This document shows positions 56,051-64,000 of a DNA stretch of 64,000 nt, in pieces (positions within the stretch are counted from its first letter, which is position 1; each line of letters starts with the position of its first letter). The stretch spans positions 2,914,001-2,978,000 of the forward strand of contig NZ_CP054836.1 of the NCBI RefSeq assembly GCF_013358405.1, written 5' to 3'. The position numbers and the translations under genes were made by a program. The notes beneath the pieces were generated by a model that was not told the origin of the DNA, searched no databases, and saw nothing but the letters and a program-made list of their open reading frames with translations. Source of the DNA: Oricola thermophila (GTDB taxonomy: Bacteria > Pseudomonadota > Alphaproteobacteria > Rhizobiales > Rhizobiaceae).

Positions 56051-56641
56051 ATGAACATTCCTCGCACTGTTGCCGCCCTGTCGGCGATGACGGCCCTCGT
56101 CGCCGCTTCCGGCGCCGTCGCGGGCGAGCGGCTCCATTCGGAGTGGCCCTGGATCGGCAAGAACGCCGAGGCCATGGAAATCCGCTTCGGCGGCGCATTC
56201 TACGACACCGGTCCGGCGACCCGCCACGACGAGGACGGGTTCGTCGTGAATGGCGAGGTGCTGCTGCCTTCGCCCGCCCTTCTCTCCGGCATCGGATCGC
56301 CCAGACCCTATGTCGGCGCGGACCTCGCCCTTGTGGAGGACGGCGCCGAGCCGGTGCATGTCGTCTATGCGGGTCTCAACTGGCAGGCGCACTGGAGCGA
56401 ACGCTTCTACACCTCGGCCAGCCTCGGCGGCTCGTACAACACCGCAGATCTCTCCAACCCCTCGCCCAATCACGGGGGGCTCGGCTGCAACTGGCTGTTC
56501 CATGTCGGAATCAGCGCCGGCTTCGATATCAGCGAACGAGTATCCGTCGAGGCCTATGGCAACCATTTCTCGAATGCCAATCAGTGTTTCAGCAATGGCG
56601 GGCTGGAATCGGCCGGCATGCGCGTCGGCCTGAGGTTCTAG
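56051..56641 (+). CDS. pagL: PagL-type lipid A 3-O-deacylase (acyloxyacyl hydrolase)
   Basis: A 196-residue outer-membrane beta-barrel: signal peptide MNIPRTVAALSAMTALVAAS then GAVAG, amphipathic strands, and a C-terminal Phe. The catalytic triad of PagL is visible: His and Ser in GNHFSNANQCF and Glu in GGLESAGMRVGLRF, with H-x-S and H-to-Glu spacing of 14 as in Pseudomonas PagL (H126, S128, E140). It removes the 3-O acyl chain of lipid A or a related lipid. It lies on the opposite strand between infB and rbfA, an unusual spot, with its own terminator. Confidence 0.83.
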   Translation: MNIPRTVAALSAMTALVAASGAVAGERLHSEWPWIGKNAEAMEIRFGGAFYDTGPATRHDEDGFVVNGEVLLPSPALLSGIGSPRPYVGADLALVEDGAEPVHVVYAGLNWQAHWSERFYTSASLGGSYNTADLSNPSPNHGGLGCNWLFHVGISAGFDISERVSVEAYGNHFSNANQCFSNGGLESAGMRVGLRF

Positions 56642-56673
56642 GCGGTTCATCCGTTGCCGGGGCAGGAATGCAT

Positions 56674-56700
56674 CGGCCCGGCTTGCACCGGGCCGTTCTT
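56674..56700 (+). terminator. Terminator between pagL and infB ends
   Basis: cggcccgg (56674-56681) and ccgggccg (56688-56695) form an 8-bp stem with a 6-base loop, followed by ttctt on the plus strand. It lies 33 bases after pagL and 20 bases from the infB stop, so it may serve both convergent units. Confidence 0.65.
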
Positions 56701-56720
56701 CCCGCATTCCCGTCACGCCG

Positions 56721-59291
56721 CTACAGCGACCGGGCGATTTCCTCGACGCGGAAACACTCGATCACGTCGCCGGCACGAATGTCGTCGTAGTTCTCGAAGG
56801 CCATGCCGCATTCCTGCCCGCCGGGCACTTCGGAAACCTCGTCCTTGAAGCGCTTGAGCGTCTTCAGCTTGCCCTCGTGGATCACCACGTTGTCGCGGAT
56901 CAGGCGCACACCCGCACCACGCTCCACCTTGCCCTCGGTGACGCGGCAACCCGCGACCTTGCCGACCTTGGTGATGTTGAACACCTCGAGGATCTCGGCA
57001 TTGCCGAGGAAGGTCTCGCGGCGCTCCGGCGACAGCAGGCCGGACATCGCTGCCTTCACGTCGTCAAGCAGGTTGTAGATGATGTTGTAGTAGCGGATCT
57101 CGACGCCCGCCGCCTCGGCGGCGTCGCGTGCCTGCTTGTTGGCACGCACGTTGAACGCCAGGATCGCCGCACCAGTCGACTCGGCGAGGGAAACATCCGT
57201 CTCGGTGATGCCGCCGGCGCCGGAATGGACGATGCGGGCTTGGACCTCGTCCGTGCCCAGCTTTTCCAGCGCGCCGATGATCGCCTCGACGGAGCCCTGC
57301 ACGTCGGCCTTGATGAGCAGCGGGAACTCCGCCATCTCCTTGTCGCGCGCCTGCGCCATCATCTGCTCGAGCGAGCCGCGGGAACCGGCCTGGCGGGCGA
57401 CCGCCTTCTCGCGGGTAACCCGCTGACGGTACTCGGAAATCTCGCGGGCCCGGGCCTCGCTTTCGACGACGGCGAACTTGTCACCGGCCAGCGGCGTGCC
57501 CTGCAGGCCAAGAATCTCGACCGGCTGCGACGGCACCGCTTCCTTGAGCTGCTGACCACGATCGTTGACGATCGCGCGCACGCGGCCCCACTCGTCACCG
57601 GCAACCAGAATGTCACCGATCCGCAGCGTGCCGGCCTGCACAAGTACCGTCGCCACCGAGCCGCGGCCCTTGTCGAGCTTGGCCTCGATCACGACGCCCT
57701 CGGCGGAGCGGTCCGGGTTGGCCTTCAGCTCGAGGAGCTCGGCCTGCAGCAGGATGGATTCCAGGAGGCCATCGAGATTCGTGCCCTTGAGCGCGGAGAC
57801 CTCGACCTCCTGGATATCGCCGCCCATGGATTCGACGAAGACCTCGTGCTGCAACAGTTCCGTGCGCACCTTCTGCGGGTCGGCCTCCGGCTTGTCGACC
57901 TTGTTGATCGCCACGATCATCGGCACGCCGGCCGCCTTGATGTGATTTATGGACTCGATCGTTTGCGGCATCACGCTGTCGTCGGCTGCCACCACCAGGA
58001 TGGCTATGTCCGTCGCCTGCGCACCACGGGCACGCATCGCCGTGAAGGCGGCGTGACCGGGCGTGTCCAGGAAGGTGATCTTCTGGCCGTCCTGCTCGAC
58101 CTGATAGGCGCCGATATGCTGGGTGATGCCGCCGGCCTCGCCGGAAACGACGTTGGCCTTGCGAATGGCATCGAGGAGCGACGTCTTGCCGTGGTCGACA
58201 TGGCCCATGATGGTGACGACCGGCGGACGCGGCTTCATGTCCTCGGGACGATCCTCGACATCGAAGATGCCTTCCTCGACATCCGCCTCGGTGACGCGCT
58301 TGACAGTATGGCCGAACTCCACGGCGATCAGCTCGGCCGTATCGGCATCGATCAGGTCGCCGGGCTTCATCATCTGGCCCTGCTTCATCAGGAACTTGAC
58401 CACGTCGACGGCCCGTTCGGCCATGCGCTGTGCAAGTTCCTGGATGGTGATGGTCTCCGGCAGCTGAACCTCGCGCGAGATCTTTTCGCGCGGCTCGTTG
58501 CCGGCCATCATCCGCTTCACCTTCTCCTGGCGGCGGCGCATGGCGGACAGCGAACGCGCGCGGCCCTCGCCGTCGGCGCCGACATTCGACAGGGAGATCT
58601 TGCCACGGCGACGCTCCTCGTCACGGCGCGGCGCAGGACGCGGCGGCGTTTCGGTGCGGCCGGGACGGCGCGGACCACGATTTTCTTCCTCCTCGCCGGC
58701 CCCGCGACGCCCCGCGGGCTTGCCCGCGGCGACGGCAGCCTTTTCCTCTTCCGGCGTCGGCGCACGCTTCGCGGCGTCGACCTCGGCGCGTTCGCGCGCA
58801 GCCTTTTCCGCGGCGAGGCGCTCCTCTTCCTCCTTCTGACGGCGCTCGGACTCGGCGCGCTCCTTGGCGCGACGCTCGTCCTCCTCGGCACGGCGCTTGG
58901 CCTCCTCGGCGGCACGCTTGCGTTCCTCGGCCTCGCGCACCTTGGCTTCCTCGAGGGCACGCTTGCGCGCCTCGATCTCGCTCTGGGACAGCTGGTTGAG
59001 AACGACACCGCCGCGCTTGCCGCCCTCGTCCGGGGCCGCGGCAGGTTTCCTGCCCTCGGCCGCCGGCGCGGCGGCGCGCGGCTTCACGCCCGCCTTGACC
59101 GTCGCGGCCGCAGCAGGCTTCTCGTCGGGCCGCGTGAACTTGCGCTTGCGCGTCTCGACGACCACCGATTTGGACCGGCCGTGGCTGAAATTCTGCCGCA
59201 CGGTGCTCTTGTCACCGCCCGAGCGCTTCAGCGTCAGCGTCCGTTTTCCGTCCGCGCCGGTTTTCTTGTCGTCCGAAGTCGTATCACTCAT
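56721..59291 (-). CDS. infB: Translation initiation factor IF-2
   Basis: An 856-residue GTPase. The N-terminal ~340 residues are low-complexity, rich in Glu, Arg, Lys and Ala. The G domain has [20 protein letters not shown] (G1), [20 protein letters not shown] (G3) and [14 protein letters not shown] (G4); C-terminal domains end [20 protein letters not shown]. It recruits fMet-tRNA to the 30S subunit. It overlaps the ylxR-type gene by 4 bases. Confidence 0.98.
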   Translation of the reverse strand: MSDTTSDDKKTGADGKRTLTLKRSGGDKSTVRQNFSHGRSKSVVVETRKRKFTRPDEKPAAAATVKAGVKPRAAAPAAEGRKPAAAPDEGGKRGGVVLNQLSQSEIEARKRALEEAKVREAEERKRAAEEAKRRAEEDERRAKERAESERRQKEEEERLAAEKAARERAEVDAAKRAPTPEEEKAAVAAGKPAGRRGAGEEEENRGPRRPGRTETPPRPAPRRDEERRRGKISLSNVGADGEGRARSLSAMRRRQEKVKRMMAGNEPREKISREVQLPETITIQELAQRMAERAVDVVKFLMKQGQMMKPGDLIDADTAELIAVEFGHTVKRVTEADVEEGIFDVEDRPEDMKPRPPVVTIMGHVDHGKTSLLDAIRKANVVSGEAGGITQHIGAYQVEQDGQKITFLDTPGHAAFTAMRARGAQATDIAILVVAADDSVMPQTIESINHIKAAGVPMIVAINKVDKPEADPQKVRTELLQHEVFVESMGGDIQEVEVSALKGTNLDGLLESILLQAELLELKANPDRSAEGVVIEAKLDKGRGSVATVLVQAGTLRIGDILVAGDEWGRVRAIVNDRGQQLKEAVPSQPVEILGLQGTPLAGDKFAVVESEARAREISEYRQRVTREKAVARQAGSRGSLEQMMAQARDKEMAEFPLLIKADVQGSVEAIIGALEKLGTDEVQARIVHSGAGGITETDVSLAESTGAAILAFNVRANKQARDAAEAAGVEIRYYNIIYNLLDDVKAAMSGLLSPERRETFLGNAEILEVFNITKVGKVAGCRVTEGKVERGAGVRLIRDNVVIHEGKLKTLKRFKDEVSEVPGGQECGMAFENYDDIRAGDVIECFRVEEIARSL

Positions 59292-59935
59292 TCCGTAGTC
59301 GTGTCCTTCGCGGTGTTCGAGTTCGCGCCGCCCGATTGCGTATTTTCTGCGCCGAAATGCCGGAAACGGTCGAGAAATACAAGGCTTCGCAATGCAGCCT
59401 GTCCCGGCTGCCCGTCCAGTATTGCAGCATGTATCACATTTCCGGCGCCCAATGCCAAATCCAATTCGCCCTCGGCAAATGATTTGAACGCCGGAATGTC
59501 CGGCCCGCCCATGCTACGCACGAAAGTACGGGCCTGTTCTATCTTGCGGATCCCGTCCGCCGCCGCCGCCGGATCGTGCAGCACGGCAATCGCCGTGCCG
59601 GAACGGACCGCCTTGTCGACCTGCATCGCGCCCGTCACGACCGCACGGGCCTTGCGGGCGAGCCCGAGATGGCCGAGCGCGCGCCTGGCTATCAGATGAT
59701 CGACCAGCGCGCCGAGTTCAAGGTCCACGGTCACTTCACGGCGCAGACCGCGGCGAAAAAGCTTTTTCGCAACGGCCCTGTCGACGAGATCGCGGCGCGC
59801 GGTGACCCAGCAACCGCGCCCCGGCAGATTGCGTTTCAGGTCAGGGACAACCCTGCCGTCCGGATCCGCAACGAAGCGGATCATCTCCTCGGGCGGACGC
59901 GCCTCGCCGGTCACGATGCAGGTACGGTCGTTCAT
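59288..59935 (-). CDS. YlxR/DUF448 RNA-binding protein with L7Ae-like domain
   Basis: 215 residues. Residues about 1-80 are the YlxR (DUF448) domain, [20 protein letters not shown] then [15 protein letters not shown]; a second, L7Ae-like region contains [20 protein letters not shown]. In the nusA-infB operon this protein binds RNA; in other bacteria the YlxR/RnpM family has been linked to RNase P. AAGAAGG precedes the ATG at 59935; the ATG at 59959 is the alternative. It overlaps infB by 4 bases. Confidence 0.88.
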   Translation of the reverse strand: MNDRTCIVTGEARPPEEMIRFVADPDGRVVPDLKRNLPGRGCWVTARRDLVDRAVAKKLFRRGLRREVTVDLELGALVDHLIARRALGHLGLARKARAVVTGAMQVDKAVRSGTAIAVLHDPAAAADGIRKIEQARTFVRSMGGPDIPAFKSFAEGELDLALGAGNVIHAAILDGQPGQAALRSLVFLDRFRHFGAENTQSGGANSNTAKDTTTE

Positions 59936-59994
59936 GTCGTCCTTCTTGCCTGCGGTCATGTCCGTATCCGGTCAGCGCGCCCATGGTGCCCGCC

Positions 59995-61632
59995 TCAGGC
60001 GTCGAACACGGCGCCGGCCTGCGCCTGCTCTTCGGCCGCTTCCCCGGCCTCGCCTTCCTCGACCTCCTCGTCTGCGCGCAGATCGTCCTCCGTGATCCAG
60101 CCGACGGCCAGGCGGGCGGCAACGATCATTTCCTCGGCCTCGGCACGGGAAGTGCCGAAGGGCGTGAAGATTCCGTCATGGATGACGGTCTCGCCTTCCT
60201 TGCGCTCGCGCCAGCCGACCAGGTCGTCGGCCGCGCAACCCGCGAAGTCTTCCATGCTCTTGACGCCGTCCTCGCCGAGCGCGACCATCATCGCCGTGGT
60301 CATGCCGGGAATCTCACGAAGCGCGTCGTCAACACCGAGCTTCTTGCGCTTCTCGTCGTTCTCGGCCTCGATGCGCTCCAGATATTCCCGTGCCCGGGTC
60401 TGGATTTCCGCGGCCGTATCCTCGTCGAAACCCTCGATGGAGGAGACTTCCTCTGCATCGACATAGGCGACTTCCTCGATGGAGGTGAATCCTTCCGAAG
60501 CCAGCACCTGGCCGACCATCTCGTCGACGTCGAGCGCCTCCATGAAGAGGTTGGAGCGTTCGACGAATTCCTTCTGGCGACGCGCCGATTCCTCTTCCTC
60601 GGTCAGGATGTCGATATCCCAGCCGGTCAGCTGCGAGGCGAGACGGACGTTCTGACCGCGGCGGCCGATGGCCAGCGACAGCTGCTCGTCCGGAACGACG
60701 ACCTCGATGCGTTCCGCATCCTCGTCGAGCACCACCTTGGCAACTTCCGCCGGCTGCAGCGCGTTGACGATGAAGGACGCGGCATCAGGCTGCCACGGAA
60801 TGATGTCGATCTTCTCGCCCTGCAATTCGGCGACGACGGCCTGAACGCGGCTGCCACGCATGCCGACGCAGGCGCCGACCGGGTCGATCGAGCTGTCCCG
60901 CGACACCACCGCGATCTTGGCGCGCGAACCGGGATCGCGAGCCACCGACTTGATCTCGATGATGCCGTCGTAGATTTCCGGCACTTCCATCTGGAACAGC
61001 TTTGCCATGAACTGCGGGTGGGTGCGGGACAGGAATATCTGCGGTCCGCGCTGCTCGCGGCGCACGTCATAGACATAGGCGCGCACCCGGTCGCCGTAGC
61101 GATAGGTCTCGCGCGGGATCAGCTCGTCGCGGCGGATGATGGCCTCGGCACGCCCCAGATCGACGATCACATTGCCGTATTCGACGCGCTTGACCGTGCC
61201 GTTGACGATTTCGCCAACGCGATCCTTGAATTCCTCGTACTGGTTATCGCGCTCGGCCTCGCGCACCTTCTGGACGATGACCTGCTTGGCGGACTGGGCG
61301 GCGATACGACCGAAATCGAGCGGCGGCAGCTGCTCGGCGATGAAATCGCCCGGCTGCGCCTCGGGGTTGCGGCCGCGAGCCTGCTCGATGGAAATCTGCG
61401 TGGCCGGGTCCTCCACGGTCTCGGACACCTCGAGCAGACGCTGCAGCTTGATCTCGCCGGTCTTGGTGTTGATATCGGCGCGGATGTTGGTTTCCTGGCC
61501 GTAGCGGGACTTCGCCGCCTTCTGGATCGCATCGGCCATCGCGGAGATGACGATGTCCTTGTCGATCATCTTCTCGCGCGCGACCGCGTCGGCGATCTGC
61601 AGAAGTTCCAGCCTGTTAGCACTGACTGCCAT
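59995..61632 (-). CDS. nusA: Transcription termination/antitermination factor NusA
   Basis: 545 residues: N-terminal RNAP-binding domain (MAVSANRLELLQIADAVARE), S1 domain (VGEIVNGTVKRVEYGNVIVD), two KH domains (ACVGMRGSRVQAVVAELQGE; LSLAIGRRGQNVRLASQL) and two C-terminal acidic repeats, the last ending near EGEAGEAAEEQAQAG. It modulates pausing, termination and antitermination. It lies 20 bases after rimP in the conserved cluster. Confidence 0.98.
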   Translation of the reverse strand: MAVSANRLELLQIADAVAREKMIDKDIVISAMADAIQKAAKSRYGQETNIRADINTKTGEIKLQRLLEVSETVEDPATQISIEQARGRNPEAQPGDFIAEQLPPLDFGRIAAQSAKQVIVQKVREAERDNQYEEFKDRVGEIVNGTVKRVEYGNVIVDLGRAEAIIRRDELIPRETYRYGDRVRAYVYDVRREQRGPQIFLSRTHPQFMAKLFQMEVPEIYDGIIEIKSVARDPGSRAKIAVVSRDSSIDPVGACVGMRGSRVQAVVAELQGEKIDIIPWQPDAASFIVNALQPAEVAKVVLDEDAERIEVVVPDEQLSLAIGRRGQNVRLASQLTGWDIDILTEEEESARRQKEFVERSNLFMEALDVDEMVGQVLASEGFTSIEEVAYVDAEEVSSIEGFDEDTAAEIQTRAREYLERIEAENDEKRKKLGVDDALREIPGMTTAMMVALGEDGVKSMEDFAGCAADDLVGWRERKEGETVIHDGIFTPFGTSRAEAEEMIVAARLAVGWITEDDLRADEEVEEGEAGEAAEEQAQAGAVFDA

Positions 61633-61652
61633 TGTCGTCTCCTCTATGGCTC

Positions 61653-62294
61653 TCAAGCCTCCGCATCGCTGTCCGATGCGGTATCCTCGTTGTCGTCATC
61701 GTCCCCGACCTCCAGTCCGCGGGCCAGGCGGGCGGCCTTGTCGGCCTTGAGCGCGGCACGGATCAGCTCGTCGGTCAGGATCAGCCTCGCTTCGGAGACC
61801 GCTTCGAAGGGTATGTCCGCGACCATCGCCTCGCCGAGCTTCGCCTTGTCCGCCTCGATCGTCACCGCGTCCTGCGTCATGCCGGTAATCGTGCCCCGGA
61901 ACCGCTTGCGTCCATCGACCATAACCGAGGTCTCGATCTTGGCGATGTGGCCCCGCCACCGGGCAAAATCGGACATTCGGACCAGTGGCCGGTCGATGCC
62001 GGGCGACGAAATCTCGAGATGGTAGGCCCGGTCGATCGGATCTTCCACGTCGAGCAGCGGCGAGATCATGCGGCTGACATCCTCGCAATCCTCGACCGTC
62101 ATGGTGCCGTCGGCGCGCTCCGCCATGATCTGCAAGGTCAGGCCATTCATGCCGGAAAGGCGAACGCGAACCAGCCGGTAGCCGGCCGAATTGAGAACCG
62201 GCTCGACGATCGACGCCACACGTGCGTCGACACCCGTCTCGCGAACGATCCGCGGTTCGTCATTTTCTATCGGCGCCAGAGTTGCGTCGCTCAC
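61653..62294 (-). CDS. rimP: Ribosome maturation factor RimP
   Basis: 213 residues from a GTG start ([20 protein letters not shown]). N-terminal alpha/beta domain with [20 protein letters not shown] and the motif [21 protein letters not shown]-terminal SH3-like domain ([20 protein letters not shown]), then an acidic tail ([18 protein letters not shown]). It acts in 30S assembly. AGG is near the GTG. A hairpin with T-run lies between its promoter and its start. Confidence 0.93.
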   Translation of the reverse strand: MSDATLAPIENDEPRIVRETGVDARVASIVEPVLNSAGYRLVRVRLSGMNGLTLQIMAERADGTMTVEDCEDVSRMISPLLDVEDPIDRAYHLEISSPGIDRPLVRMSDFARWRGHIAKIETSVMVDGRKRFRGTITGMTQDAVTIEADKAKLGEAMVADIPFEAVSEARLILTDELIRAALKADKAARLARGLEVGDDDDNEDTASDSDAEA

Positions 62295-62318
62295 CAGATG
62301 CCTGCGGCCTTGTCCGCC

Positions 62319-62356
62319 AAAACAAAAAGAGCGGGTCCTCGCGGGCCCACTCTTGT
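62319..62356 (-). terminator. Terminator-like hairpin in the rimP-nusA leader (or trmB terminator)
   Basis: On the minus strand AAGAGTGGGCCC and GGACCCGCTCTT pair over 12 bases (one G-U, one C-A) around a GCGA loop, followed by TTTTTGTTTT. It has the form of a full intrinsic terminator. It sits downstream of a predicted promoter (62381-62409) and 25 bases upstream of the rimP start, so it could end trmB readthrough and also attenuate the rimP-nusA-infB transcript. Confidence 0.75.
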
Positions 62357-62380
62357 TCAAAAGACCAAGAATTTAAAGTC

Positions 62381-62409
62381 CATATACGCCCCGTGCGGCA
62401 AAAGCGCAA
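62381..62409 (-). promoter_or_regulatory. Predicted promoter of the rimP-nusA-infB operon
   Basis: On the minus strand TTGCGC (62404-62409) and TATATG (62381-62386) are separated by exactly 17 bases, about 87 bases before the rimP start and 35 bases after the trmB stop. Confidence 0.6.
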
Positions 62410-62443
62410 GAGCGCCGCGAGGCGGGCAGGACCGCATCCCGGC

Positions 62444-63138
62444 CTAACGGCGCCGAAAGGTCAGATAGGCAGGCGTGCGGCCTTCACGGAGCGCCTTGGC
62501 CTCATATCGCGTCCCCGGCCATCCCTCGAATGGTTCGCGCCAGTCGGCAGCATTGCGCGCCGTCCAGTCGAAGGCCGGATGGGCGTGCAGATGCGCAAGC
62601 GTCCAGTTGACATAGGTGTCGATATCGGAGGCGAAGCGGAAGTTCGCACCCGGCTTCATGACGCGGGCAAAACGATCGAGGTTCGCCGCATTCACGAAAC
62701 GGCGCTTCCAGTGCTTCTTCTTCGGCCAGGGATCGGGATAGAGCAGGTCTATGCCGTCCAGGCATGCCCCGGGCAGCCAGTCGAGAAGTCGCGTGGCATC
62801 ATCGTCATAGAGACGGATGTTGGCCACGCCCGCGTCCTCTGCGGCCGCGAGAAATTTCGCCATCGAGTTGACAAAGGGCTCGACCCCGATGAACCCGGCA
62901 TCCGGGTCCTCCTGCGCCCGGTGCAGCAGGTGTTCGCCGCCGCCGAAGCCGATCTCCAATACGATCCGGCTTGGCGCGTTGTCGAAGATGTCGGACAGGC
63001 GGTCTGGCGCAGGCGCCTCCAGGTCCAGCTTCCAGCGCGGCAGAAGACGCTCGAGAAGATCGGACTGGCGAGGACGCAGCGCCTTGCCGCGCCGGCGCCC
63101 GAAGAAGGCCTCGGTCGATCGGGTACGGCGCTCGCCGG

Positions 63139-63142
<4 letters not shown>
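62444..63142 (-). CDS. trmB: tRNA (guanine-N7-)-methyltransferase
   Basis: A 232-residue enzyme making m7G46. Motifs: [20 protein letters not shown] (SAM), [33 protein letters not shown] (the YPDPWPKxxHxKRR hallmark) and [11 protein letters not shown]. It overlaps the metK stop by 4 bases, so both are read from one transcript. Confidence 0.97.

Positions 63143-64000
<858 letters not shown>

Noticed and set aside
56877..59699. Plus-strand open frame of about 940 codons opposite infB
   Set aside because: Antisense to infB and the ylxR-type gene; the composition mirrors their codon bias and no domain is seen.

Overview
The window is chromosomal DNA from a high-GC alphaproteobacterium, most likely of the order Hyphomicrobiales (Rhizobiales). 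The evidence is gene content and order. An Irr regulator sits next to fabA-fabB-fabI. mutM and an enoyl-CoA hydratase precede rpsT and dnaA. dnaA-dnaN-recF-moeB are contiguous, which I associate with the Mesorhizobium/Phyllobacteriaceae side of the order (inference). There are also an rhizobial-type PmtA and sequences matching CtrA, CcrM, RpoH and Irr sites. No tRNA, rRNA, CRISPR array, phage or insertion sequence was recognised.

Layout. 1-5.6 kb: tail of a MacB-type permease, an entericidin lipoprotein, rpsU and cspA, a SulP transporter without STAS, 5-formyl-THF cyclo-ligase, and a small gene with a perfect FNR/FixK box. 4.7-8.3 kb: CHAD and CYTH (polyphosphate-type) genes, the iron exporter mbfA with a perfect Irr box, and a transglutaminase-like protease gene with a perfect CtrA box. 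8.4-15.7 kb: phaZ, DUF1330, pyrF, an FMN reductase, pmtA, dnaJ and dnaK (heat-shock promoter). 15.8-23.5 kb: two tandem TPR-sulfotransferases, a class A penicillin-binding protein with a second perfect CtrA box, and an M20 dipeptidase. 24.0-29.7 kb: a giant GlmS-like protein (1127 aa) convergent with a GDP-mannose pyrophosphorylase fused to an AGE-type isomerase. 29.8-33.1 kb: a small Flp/Tad pilus group and a PhnD-like binding protein.

33.1-44.0 kb: deoB, mutM, enoyl-CoA hydratase, rpsT, dnaA, dnaN, recF, moeB, a 2-hydroxyacid dehydrogenase and an SH3 protein. The dnaA upstream region is AT-rich and has a dense GANTC cluster. 44.0-49.9 kb: irr, fabA-fabB-fabI, a GGDEF/EAL protein with a degenerate GGDEF motif, and an RsmC-type methyltransferase. 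49.9-64 kb, on the minus strand: the transcription/translation cluster metK-trmB-rimP-nusA-ylxR-infB-rbfA-truB-rpsO-pnp. It is interrupted by a PagL-type lipid A deacylase on the opposite strand between infB and rbfA, and by an aldehyde dehydrogenase plus a small secreted protein between truB and rpsO.

Themes: iron control (Irr and its predicted target mbfA lie in the same window), cell-cycle control (CtrA sites, GANTC cluster, dnaA), envelope biogenesis (PBP1A, PagL, PmtA, fab genes, mannose/hexosamine enzymes) and core information processing. The best candidates for something undescribed are the giant GlmS-like enzyme with its ManC-AGE neighbour, the sulfotransferase pair in which one copy has lost its PAPS loop, and a possible minus-strand small RNA at about 23.58-23.76 kb. 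All functional calls rest on reading the sequence; no database search was run.
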